In this document: positions 22,022 through 29,498 of the stretch, one piece after another
Numbering within the stretch: position 1 is the first letter of the stretch
Layout of the letters: each line of letters starts with the position of its first letter
From: Magnetococcales bacterium
GTDB taxonomy: Bacteria; Pseudomonadota; Magnetococcia; Magnetococcales; DC0425bin3
Length of the DNA: 33,323 nucleotides
NCBI GenBank assembly: GCA_015228935.1
Contig: JADGCO010000048.1
Location: 1-33,323, forward strand
Reading direction: 5' to 3'
The notes under the pieces: generated by a model
Told to the model about the DNA's origin: nothing
What the model saw: only the letters and a program-made list of their open reading frames with translations
Databases searched by the model: none
Position numbers and translations under genes: made by a program

Positions 22022-25000
22022 TCAAGAAAATTTTGAAGTACGGATAGTATTACAAAATTTTTTACAGAACAACCACTCCCGCCATCCCCCTTTCGCCAGG
22101 GGAAAATAGAGACCGAGCCGGATAGGTCTGTCATCCAGGGCGTGCATGAGGCTGGCATAGGTTTCCATGTGTTCTTGATAGCGAATTTGTTCGTTGTCCA
22201 GAAATCCCTCCAGGTCGCCGCCGGCATGGTGACCGGTTTTGAAATCGATGATCCACCGTGTGTTGTCCGCATCGATGAAGGTTCTGTCCAGCACGACCCG
22301 CCGGATACGCCCATGAAGATGACCGGTCAGGGCCAATTCGGATTGGGGGTTGCCATGGCGTGGATCGAGAATCCATTGACCGCGGGGGTCGGCGAGGGTG
22401 GAGGTCAGAGCCATGGCAACCTGTCGGATGGCCGGGGAGAGGGCGGGCGAAGCGACGCCGAGCCGGGTCAATTGGGCGGCAAAATGGTGTTCCAGGGCAG
22501 CGATCCTTGGCACATTCCAGGCCTGGGTGCCTTCCCGGGCCATGACTTGCAGCCAATGGTGGACCACGATACCCACACAGCGCACGGTCTCCCCGGCCCA
22601 GATGAAAACCAGGGAATCCTCGGCACTCCGGGAAATTTCCGGGACAGGAGAGAATAAACCCGGCGGCGGAGAAGGCGGCTGCCAACCCGCCGGAAACCGT
22701 CGCAACTCCGGGAGCATTCCGGGTGGATCCGGATTGGCCGGCGGCTCGGCAGGAGAGGAGGAAGTTGCCGGCAGATCGGGTTCGGAAGTCGCGGGTGTGG
22801 CTTCGGCAAAATCGGCCTGCACCGCAGGCCACAACAGGTGTAGAAAAGACCCGTGCGCGGCCCCGGCAACCTCGGCCTGGCCAAACAAATGCAACGACCG
22901 TCGTGCCCGGGTCACGGCCACATACAGGAGTCGGGCGGTTTCGAGGCGCTCTTTTTCGCGGTCGATACTGGCCAGAAAGGCGTAGATGGGATCCGGGTCG
23001 GCCTGGTCGGAGCGTTTCAGGGGGGCCAGCAACAACGCTTCGGCATCCGGAACGGCAGGGCGTTCCATCCAGAGCAACAAGCGGCTGGATGCTCCCCGCG
23101 ATTTGCGACCCAGACCAGGCAGGATGACGGTGCCAAATTCCAACCCTTTGGCCTTGTGAATGGTCATCACCTGGACCAGGGCATCGGCGTGGACCGGGGC
23201 CGCAAACAGTTTTTCCAGACCTCGATCGAGGTGCCGAAAATCGGTCAGATCACCGCCTTGTTCCAGGGATTCGAGCAGATCAAGAAAAACCAGGGCATCT
23301 TCCATCTCTTCCGGCCCTTTCAGGGTGGCAGGCCCCCCCAGGGCATACCAGGTCGTTTCAACCCAGCGCCGCAACACCCCGGCACCATGATGCCAGCCCA
23401 TCCGCCGTCGCAACTGCCAGGCCCGGGTCAAGACCGTGCCAACCCGTTCCAGGCGGGATCGGCTGGCCGGGTTCAGTTGGCTGGTTCGGATCGGATCGTG
23501 CAGGCACTCCCAGAGTGTCGTGTTGTTGGGCGTGGTGGTGGCTTCGCCAGTCAGGATCAACAGCTCCGTCAGGGTCAGGCCACACCAGGGGGCACGCAAC
23601 AAGGCCAGCCAATGCACCCGGTCGGCAGGGTGCAACAGGGCACGGGTCAGGGCAAACAAATCCTGCACCACGGGCGTCCCGGCCAAGGCGGCGATTTCCA
23701 CGGCCTGAAAGGGAATGCCGCTCCGGCGCAGGGCGGGAACAATATCTCCCAGATGGTTGCGGGAGCGCACCAGGATGGCAATTTTTTCTTCCGGAGAATG
23801 GTGCAGGGCATCTTGCACCGTTGCCACCACCTGCCCGGCCTCGGTTTCCGGTGCAGCCGGGATTTGGGGGTGGCTGGCCACGGGGGTTGGATTTCGGGCC
23901 GGATGAAAGGGATGGGCGGCGACAAACGGGGTTTCGCCGGTCAGGGGGTTGCTGCGGTTGGGCATCAGTTCCTTGAAGAGCGTGTTGACCCAGGCCACCA
24001 GGCCACCATCGGAACGAAAATTGACCGATAAATTTCTGGATTGCAGGGAGACCGATCCCAAACCCCGCTGTTGGACCTGGTAAAACAATCCCACCTCTGC
24101 CTCCCGGAAGCGGTAGATGGATTGCATCGGATCGCCGACCAGAAACAGGGTACGACCATCATCCGGCTGCCAGCCGGCGGTCAGGTGTTCCAGGAGCTGA
24201 AACTGCCCCCGGGAAGTATCCTGAAATTCGTCCACCAGGAGGTGACGAATTTGATGATCGAGGCGCAAGGCCAGATCGGTTGGATTGTCGTCCCTGCCCA
24301 ATGCCCGGACCGCAGCCATGGCCACTTCGGTAAAATCCACCACCCCCCGTTCGGCAAACAGCACCCGCAAGGCCGCCGCAGCCATGGGCAACAGTTGTTC
24401 CAATGCCTGGAGAATTTCCCACTGTTCGGCGCTGTAGACCGGATCCGGCAAGAGGTGAACCGCATGCAACCGATTGTCCAGATTCGGAATGGCGGCCAGG
24501 GTTTCCCGTGTTGCCATGAATTGGGATTTCATGGTTCGGAACCGCTTTTTTTCTTGCGGAGAGCGCCCGGTACTTTCGGGGGGAAAGCCGTTGCGGCGAT
24601 CCACTTTGGCACGCCAGGTACCTTCCCTGGTCAACAGCAGGGTTGCGATGCCGCGCCACAGGGAAAGATCCTCCGGTCTTGGTTCCGGCAATGCGATACC
24701 TGTTGCCTGCCAGGCAACAAGGGGAGAATCGTGTTGTTCGGGTGGCAGGTTGTTGGCGGCGAAATGGAGCAGCTCCGGCAGGGAATCCCGCACCGGCGGT
24801 GGCCACGCTGTTGCCATGTGCTGCAACTGTTCCCGGACCAAAGCCGCCAGGGCAAATTCAAGATTTTGCCGGCTCAGACGCCCGCCTGCCAAAAAACGCA
24901 ACCATTGGTCACGTCGTGCCAGCAGGTCGGCCAGCAGGGTTTCGACCCGCCCGGGATTGTTGTCCAGGTGGTCCAGAAGGCGGGCGACGGCGGGTGACCA

Positions 25001-25492
25001 GCGGTTGCCCTCTTCCAACTGGGCCAGGACATCCCGGGCGGCCTGACGAAACAAGGCATCCGGTTCCTGGGTATATCCGGGTGGGACGCCGAGGCCGGAA
25101 GAGACAGGCATCTGCCGGGCAATGGCCGCACACAGGCTGTCGATGGTCAGAACCCTTAGACGGGCCGGGTGTTGCACCAGGTGCCATTGGTGCTGGTGAT
25201 CCTGAGCCAATACCTGACGGGCCAACTCCCAGGTTCGGCGTTGATAATCATCTTCAGGAGGAGAGGGATCACCTCCCTGGACCAATGCCTCCAGGAGGCG
25301 ATCCCGCATTTCTGCGGCGGCTTTGCGGGTGAAAGTGATGGCCACCACCGTTTCCGGTTGTTCCACACCCGCCAGCAGCCGCAAAAAACGCTGGGTCAGA
25401 ATGCCGGTCTTGCCCGATCCGGCAGGAGCCTGAACGATGAAGGATCGGGATGGATCCAAAACCTCTGCGCGAACATCGGCATCCTGCAACAT
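22022..25492 (-). CDS. AddA-like UvrD/Rep-type helicase with C-terminal nuclease (double-strand break repair)
   Basis: 1156 aa. SF1A helicase with Walker A VQAPAGSGKT (21-29), AITFTRKAAAEM (Ia), VDEFQDTS (II), VGDPMQSIYRFREAE (III), NFRSDG (IV), VMTIHKAKGLEF (V) and VAVTRARRSL (VI). The C-terminus is a RecB/AddA-type PD-(D/E)XK nuclease: VLDRTF, then WIIDFKTG (D1083, K1085) and the QIRYQEHMETY helix. It would process broken DNA ends for RecA loading. An AddB-type partner normally sits next to such genes; none is in the window. I used ATG 25492, four bases after the carbonic anhydrase stop; starts further upstream would overlap that gene. A Pro/Ser/Ala-rich linker (about 905-970) separates helicase and nuclease parts. 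Confidence 0.88.
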   Translation of the reverse strand: MLQDADVRAEVLDPSRSFIVQAPAGSGKTGILTQRFLRLLAGVEQPETVVAITFTRKAAAEMRDRLLEALVQGGDPSPPEDDYQRRTWELARQVLAQDHQHQWHLVQHPARLRVLTIDSLCAAIARQMPVSSGLGVPPGYTQEPDALFRQAARDVLAQLEEGNRWSPAVARLLDHLDNNPGRVETLLADLLARRDQWLRFLAGGRLSRQNLEFALAALVREQLQHMATAWPPPVRDSLPELLHFAANNLPPEQHDSPLVAWQATGIALPEPRPEDLSLWRGIATLLLTREGTWRAKVDRRNGFPPESTGRSPQEKKRFRTMKSQFMATRETLAAIPNLDNRLHAVHLLPDPVYSAEQWEILQALEQLLPMAAAALRVLFAERGVVDFTEVAMAAVRALGRDDNPTDLALRLDHQIRHLLVDEFQDTSRGQFQLLEHLTAGWQPDDGRTLFLVGDPMQSIYRFREAEVGLFYQVQQRGLGSVSLQSRNLSVNFRSDGGLVAWVNTLFKELMPNRSNPLTGETPFVAAHPFHPARNPTPVASHPQIPAAPETEAGQVVATVQDALHHSPEEKIAILVRSRNHLGDIVPALRRSGIPFQAVEIAALAGTPVVQDLFALTRALLHPADRVHWLALLRAPWCGLTLTELLILTGEATTTPNNTTLWECLHDPIRTSQLNPASRSRLERVGTVLTRAWQLRRRMGWHHGAGVLRRWVETTWYALGGPATLKGPEEMEDALVFLDLLESLEQGGDLTDFRHLDRGLEKLFAAPVHADALVQVMTIHKAKGLEFGTVILPGLGRKSRGASSRLLLWMERPAVPDAEALLLAPLKRSDQADPDPIYAFLASIDREKERLETARLLYVAVTRARRSLHLFGQAEVAGAAHGSFLHLLWPAVQADFAEATPATSEPDLPATSSSPAEPPANPDPPGMLPELRRFPAGWQPPSPPPGLFSPVPEISRSAEDSLVFIWAGETVRCVGIVVHHWLQVMAREGTQAWNVPRIAALEHHFAAQLTRLGVASPALSPAIRQVAMALTSTLADPRGQWILDPRHGNPQSELALTGHLHGRIRRVVLDRTFIDADNTRWIIDFKTGHHAGGDLEGFLDNEQIRYQEHMETYASLMHALDDRPIRLGLYFPLAKGGWREWLFCKKFCNTIRTSKFS

Positions 25493-25496
25493 GGTA

Positions 25497-26189
25497 TTAT
25501 AACCACTCCACCTTGCCATCTTCGAGGTGATACAGCGCCCCGACAATCTTGAGTTTGCCTGCGTGAACCAGATGGCTCAATTCTTCGCTGTTTTTGGACA
25601 GGTCGGTTATGGATTGCCGGACATTTTCCTTGATTGCTTCCAGGATCAGGGCATCGCCGGTCAGGCCTTTGGCTTTGGCCCGTTCTGCTGCCGGGATGAT
25701 ATTGTCCACCAGTTTGGGAATGCTTCCGCCAACCTTGTCCCCCTTGACCACGGCGGAAACGGCACCACATTTGGTATGCCCCATGACCACCACCAGGGAA
25801 GTTCCCAGGTGTCCTGCACCATATTCCGTGGTGCCGATTTCGTCCGTATCGGCCACATTGCCGGCCACACGGATTACAAACAGATCGCCGATACCCCGGT
25901 CAAACAGATGTTCCACCGGCACACGAGAATCCGAACAGGAAATGGTGGTGGCAAAAGGGTGTTGGCCGCCACTGACTGTTTCGGCCATGCGTTTGGCACT
26001 CAGATTGGGACGCGCCGACTTGCCTTCGACAAAGCGGGCATTGCCTTCTTTAAGCCATGTCAGGGCCTGGTCTGGAGAGACTCCGGCTGGTGCCTCACTG
26101 GCACTCGAAAAGCGCGCCATCAGCAAAGAAGCGATGCCGGCGGTCAGACCGGCCAAAACATAACGACGACTTACCTCGTGATTACACAT
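25497..26189 (-). CDS. Tat-exported beta-class carbonic anhydrase
   Basis: 230 aa. It interconverts CO2 and bicarbonate. The zinc ligands and catalytic Asp-Arg pair are present: CSDSR (C85, D87, R89) and GHTKCGAV (H138, C141). The N-terminus has a twin-arginine signal, SRRYVLAGLTAG, followed by a hydrophobic stretch and ASEAPA, pointing to export of the folded enzyme to the periplasm. ATG 26189 has AGGGGAA 7 nt upstream; an ATG at 26222 lacks such a site. The helicase gene starts 4 bp after its stop, so they are probably co-transcribed, although no functional link is known. In an autotrophic sulfur oxidiser a periplasmic enzyme could help supply inorganic carbon; this is inference. Confidence 0.92.
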   Translation of the reverse strand: MCNHEVSRRYVLAGLTAGIASLLMARFSSASEAPAGVSPDQALTWLKEGNARFVEGKSARPNLSAKRMAETVSGGQHPFATTISCSDSRVPVEHLFDRGIGDLFVIRVAGNVADTDEIGTTEYGAGHLGTSLVVVMGHTKCGAVSAVVKGDKVGGSIPKLVDNIIPAAERAKAKGLTGDALILEAIKENVRQSITDLSKNSEELSHLVHAGKLKIVGALYHLEDGKVEWL

Positions 26190-26551
26190 GCTTTCATTCC
26201 CCTGATCGTTCAAAATGAGCATTCAAATCTTTTTCCAGTGCCACTCTACACGATTTCATCTCCCATTTGAATCAACATTGACCAGCTTGGCGCTGTCATG
26301 AACCGTTTCAAGGCAATATTTTCCCGGCCAGCGGCAAATATTGCCGGAACGAGGCTTGAATAACGGACGCAAATCCGTCCATGTTATTGTATTGTATTTA
26401 TTTTATTTTTGGCACGAATATTTCGTTTTCGATCTGGTGAGTTTTTCAACCAGCGCAATGCATGAATAAATGAAATTGATTCAATCCGGGATCTCCGCCA
26501 TCAACCGGCAGGTGCCATGCGGAAATTTCAGCGAAGGGGTGGCGGCGAACG
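26190..26551. other. Divergent intergenic region upstream of the carbonic anhydrase
   Basis: 362 bp without a credible gene. It contains an inverted repeat (26312-26345) and an AT-rich stretch (about 26380-26430). It should hold the promoters of the leftward carbonic anhydrase-helicase unit and the rightward hypothetical gene. Confidence 0.5.
26312..26345. promoter_or_regulatory. Inverted repeat upstream of the carbonic anhydrase gene
   Basis: GGCAATATTT and AAATATTGCC form a perfect 10-bp inverted repeat around a 14-nt GC-rich spacer, about 125 bp before the carbonic anhydrase start. There is no T-tract on either side, so an operator or DNA-level signal is likelier than a terminator. The cognate factor is unknown. 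Confidence 0.45.
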
Positions 26552-27139
26552 GTGGCAATCAACCTGGACAGGGTTTCTGTTGCGGCAGTTTCTTCCGAAG
26601 ACAATCAGAAGATTCGGGAGGGAAAGAGGTCGGGTCGGGTGTGGTTTCCCCGGCGTCGATCCGGCGCGGAGGACGCAACTGGTGGCGGATCGTCCATCTG
26701 GCCCCGTTCTTCCGTTCTGGTAGCCATTTCCGAAACGGGACGCCTGGTTGCAGAGACGGCACGACATGTCGGTGCCGCCGTTAAGGATCTCGTGCGGCAG
26801 CATCGGATACGGAGTGGATATTCATATGGTCCCGACGGCGACATGCGCCAGGCGCATGCCACCATGCGCAATACGGTATCCACGCAGAACAAACCGGCAC
26901 AAGCCGGGCAGGGGTCACCAACTGCCTCGATCTGGCCCTTGTCTGCCAGTCGGGTGACACTCTCCGAAACCTCACGCCTGGCCGCCGGCGTGATTGCCAA
27001 CCTGGATGCCACCCCGGAAGAACAGAATGATTTTCTCGCCCAAATCCGGGCAGCCGACCGACAGGGGCGTTTTTCGGGCACGGTCCTGGCCGGAGCCAGG
27101 CGTCTTGTGCAGACTTTTCTGGCCCCGGAGGTGTCCTGA
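26552..27139 (+). CDS. Hypothetical protein with an internal duplication
   Basis: 195 aa from a GTG at 26552, with AGGGGTGG upstream. No family is recognised. The protein contains two related segments: SSIWPRSSVLVAISETGRLV (from about residue 47) and ASIWPLSASRVTLSETSRLA (from about 125), which share SIWP, a six-residue step and SETxRL. Each is followed by an Ala/Val-rich helix. Between them lies a basic, Gln/Asn-rich linker. No signal peptide or membrane segment. The duplication supports that it is a real coding frame; the opposite strand also has an open frame over part of it, without internal structure. Confidence 0.55.
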   Translation: MAINLDRVSVAAVSSEDNQKIREGKRSGRVWFPRRRSGAEDATGGGSSIWPRSSVLVAISETGRLVAETARHVGAAVKDLVRQHRIRSGYSYGPDGDMRQAHATMRNTVSTQNKPAQAGQGSPTASIWPLSASRVTLSETSRLAAGVIANLDATPEEQNDFLAQIRAADRQGRFSGTVLAGARRLVQTFLAPEVS

Positions 27140-27224
27140 TAAGGAAGGTTGCGAAACCCGGTGGTACTCGACATTGACTTGATTGCCTGATATGATGTAA
27201 ATGTATTCCGGCACGGCGACATTG

Positions 27225-27267
27225 CCATGGAAGGAAAAATATTTGCTCTCCATGGAGGCTTTTTTTC
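27225..27267 (+). terminator. Possible intrinsic terminator
   Basis: CCATGGA (27225-27231) pairs with TCCATGG (27249-27255) across a 17-nt loop, followed after AGGC by a run of seven T (plus strand). It lies 86 bp after the hypothetical gene stop. Confidence 0.45.
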
Positions 27268-27404
27268 CAGAACCCAGTTTGTTCTGATGTGAGGAACCGA
27301 GGAAAGGGGAACCTCGAATGGCAAGGGCATTGCGTCCATAAACGACGGGTTCGGGGCTTTTTTTGTAAGACATGCCGTAAATATTCAGGTGTGTTTCATT
27401 TTTG

Positions 27405-27433
27405 TTGACACATTCTGTTCAGTCCAGGATCAT
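27405..27433 (+). promoter_or_regulatory. Candidate promoter of the FRG-domain gene
   Basis: A perfect -35 hexamer TTGACA (27405-27410) stands 17 nt before GATCAT (27428-27433, 4 of 6 to TATAAT). Its position would place the transcript start near 27440, compatible with translation from 27450, 27480 or 27522 but not from the upstream TTG at 27402. Confidence 0.35.
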
Positions 27434-27521
27434 CCAGCCTTTGGTTTCCATGGTGAGTGTCGGTCAGGAGAAAATTGATGTGCATCTGCGCAGCCTTGGG
27501 CAGAAACCTGGAGTTTCTCAG

Positions 27522-28547
27522 ATGACAGAACATTGTCTTAAACCTTTTGGCAAAATTTGTTCTGTTAAAGATGCTATGGACATTATTTTTAATGATTCGA
27601 GTAGCGTTAAACAGCAGATATCCGACTCTGACTCTAACAGAACTGTGTGCAGCTCTTCTAGTAATGATCCTGATTGTTTCGGTAAGGAAAATCGGCATCA
27701 TGTTCCGCCTGAAATTTGGTTTAGAGGCCAAACAAATAAGGATTGGGGTCTTGTTCCTGCAGTGTTCAGGAATGTTGGTTTGAAAAGGTATAACGAACAA
27801 AGATTATTTTATCAGTTTCAGAATGAGAATCCGTCGTATGCCGAAAATCACGTCTCAGCATTTGATTGGCTGTGCTTAATGCAACACTATAATTTGCCTA
27901 CACGACTTCTTGATTGGACTGAGAACATATTGATAGCGTTATTTTTCTCTGTGTATGACCCTTTTTACGGAAACTTTGATCGCAACGATGAACACGATGG
28001 CAGTATTTTTAGGATTAGGGCTAGCGAATTAAACTCTAAAACCCGCGCCAATCAGATAAAAAAAGCGGGGATTTGTGGCTCAAATAGTGTCGATGTGATA
28101 ATAAGAAGCCACATGGCTTTCAGTAGAAATATTAGAGATTTATATTTTCAGATGAAAAAGAGCGGCGTCTTTCTTAATGTTTGTGACGTCTTAGGTTTCG
28201 ATGGTCAAAGTAATGTGGACGGATTTGGGTCACGCATTTCAGATCAATTTGAAAAACCTGTTGCAGTGTTTCCAAGAAGAATAAATTTAAGGATGACTCC
28301 CCAGGCGAGTGTGTTTACAATCTTTGGAGGTGTCAAGAATACTGTCAAAGATGAAAATCTGATTGATAGAAAATTTAATGATCTATATTGTTCAGAATTT
28401 AACAATATACTTGAAAAATACATTATTCCTAGTAAGAGCAAAAGGGATATACGAGATCAACTGAGAAAAATTGGCGTCCATATTGGCACAGTTTTTCCAG
28501 AACTCGAACATAGGGCAAGAGCTATTTCGCAGGATTGCTTGGTTTGA
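27522..28547 (+). CDS. FRG-domain protein
   Basis: 341 aa from ATG 27522, chosen because CCTGGAG lies 8 nt upstream; in-frame starts at 27450 (ATG) and 27480 (GTG) remain possible. The FRG domain is clear: WFRGQTNKDWGLVPAVFR at residue 66, the name-giving Phe-Arg-Gly motif, then MQHYNLPTRLLDWTENILIALFFS (120-143). The C-terminal part ends in a helical region with KRDIRDQLRKIGVH, which is also typical. The biochemical role of FRG proteins is not settled; they occur in variable accessory loci, including some with defence or toxin roles. Codon use is AT-rich compared with most of the window, suggesting acquisition. No partner gene is obvious: the next gene, 150 bp away, belongs to a different type of cluster. 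Confidence 0.85.
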   Translation: MTEHCLKPFGKICSVKDAMDIIFNDSSSVKQQISDSDSNRTVCSSSSNDPDCFGKENRHHVPPEIWFRGQTNKDWGLVPAVFRNVGLKRYNEQRLFYQFQNENPSYAENHVSAFDWLCLMQHYNLPTRLLDWTENILIALFFSVYDPFYGNFDRNDEHDGSIFRIRASELNSKTRANQIKKAGICGSNSVDVIIRSHMAFSRNIRDLYFQMKKSGVFLNVCDVLGFDGQSNVDGFGSRISDQFEKPVAVFPRRINLRMTPQASVFTIFGGVKNTVKDENLIDRKFNDLYCSEFNNILEKYIIPSKSKRDIRDQLRKIGVHIGTVFPELEHRARAISQDCLV

Positions 28548-28697
28548 ATATATATTGAGCAATATTTAATATTCTATAACCGGATCACGTAATTACCGAT
28601 TTTTTTGTTTGAAGCTGTGATTTTTTTCAGCCATAGAAAATTATTTGAAAAATACGGTTAATTATCTGCAATTGTCAAAAATTGGAACGACGATCTC

Positions 28698-29468
28698 ATG
28701 GAATCACCACTGTTGAAAGAGCCTCAGCATCAATCACGTGAAAACAGCGAATTTGTTTCCGCAATATCGGAGTATTGGTTCCATAGCCCGGGTTCGGTAA
28801 TTGCAAAACTGCAGAATTTCCCAAAATTCGTCAGCCGTGAAGATATTACGAAATTTCTGGCACGAAGTGAAATTTATCTTAAGCAACTCTCCATTCAAGG
28901 ATCCATTGTTGACCTGGGCATCTACCGGGGTGGCAGCCTTATGACTTGGCATCATTTGAATTCCATTTATGAGCCGGTTAACTACACACGAGAGATCATC
29001 GGGTTTGACACTTTTCAGGGCATACCAGAACTCTCTACTGAAGATTTACAGTCCGACTCGGTTAGCGCTCATATAATGGAACGTGGATTTGCACCAGAAG
29101 ATGGAATGCGGGAGGATATCGAAAGGGCCATTGAGATTCATGACAAAACCCGCTGGCTTTCCCATATCAAAAAAACTCGGATCATTCCTGGTGATATCAC
29201 CAAGACACTGCCAGCATACATCGAAAAAAACCCTTATTTGATGGTCTCGTTGCTGAATATTGATGTGGACATCTTTAAACCGACGAAATCGGCACTGGAA
29301 CTCCTCTTACCGCGCATGCCGAAGGGAGCCGTCATCCTGTTCGATGAGATAGGCAATAAACTCTTTCCCGGGGAGACTGCAGCCCTTAACGAGGTCATTG
29401 GCATAGCAAATTTAAAAATTGAGCGGCTTGTCTACGCCCCGGCGATTTCCTACACCATTATCTCCTGA
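28698..29468 (+). CDS. TylF/MycF-like SAM-dependent O-methyltransferase
   Basis: 256 aa. The pattern is that of the macrocin-O-methyltransferase (TylF) family, which methylates sugar hydroxyls in antibiotics and surface glycans: SIVDLGIYRGGSL (SAM site, 69-81), GFDTFQGIPELS (102-113), IIPGDITKTLP, LLNIDVDIFKPT (metal-binding Asp pair) and VILFDEIG. Length is typical. The N-terminal ~45 residues are outside the core. It is first of four plus-strand genes ending with glf and a glycosyltransferase, so a sugar substrate (possibly a galactofuranose-containing glycan) is inferred from context. Confidence 0.8.
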   Translation: MESPLLKEPQHQSRENSEFVSAISEYWFHSPGSVIAKLQNFPKFVSREDITKFLARSEIYLKQLSIQGSIVDLGIYRGGSLMTWHHLNSIYEPVNYTREIIGFDTFQGIPELSTEDLQSDSVSAHIMERGFAPEDGMREDIERAIEIHDKTRWLSHIKKTRIIPGDITKTLPAYIEKNPYLMVSLLNIDVDIFKPTKSALELLLPRMPKGAVILFDEIGNKLFPGETAALNEVIGIANLKIERLVYAPAISYTIIS

Positions 29469-29498
29469 ACTGTTTATTATCTCCTCAAGCGACCATAC

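Larger units (their letters stand above)
27140..27521. other. Intergenic region between the hypothetical and FRG-domain genes
   Basis: 382 bp. It holds a terminator-like hairpin (27225-27267) and a promoter-like site (27405-27433). A minus-strand frame from 27373 continues into the antisense of the upstream gene; its first ~80 residues (with YGRNALAIRGSP) look somewhat protein-like, but I find no ribosome site or family and do not call it. Confidence 0.45.

Noticed and set aside
22853-24031. Long plus-strand frame opposite the AddA-like gene
   Set aside because: Antisense of helicase motifs; Gln/Gly/His-rich with no domain.
26605-27373. Minus-strand frames opposite and upstream of the hypothetical gene at 26552-27139
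   Set aside because: The plus strand has a GTG with a ribosome site and an internal protein repeat; the minus frames lack both. The first ~80 residues from 27373 were not assigned.
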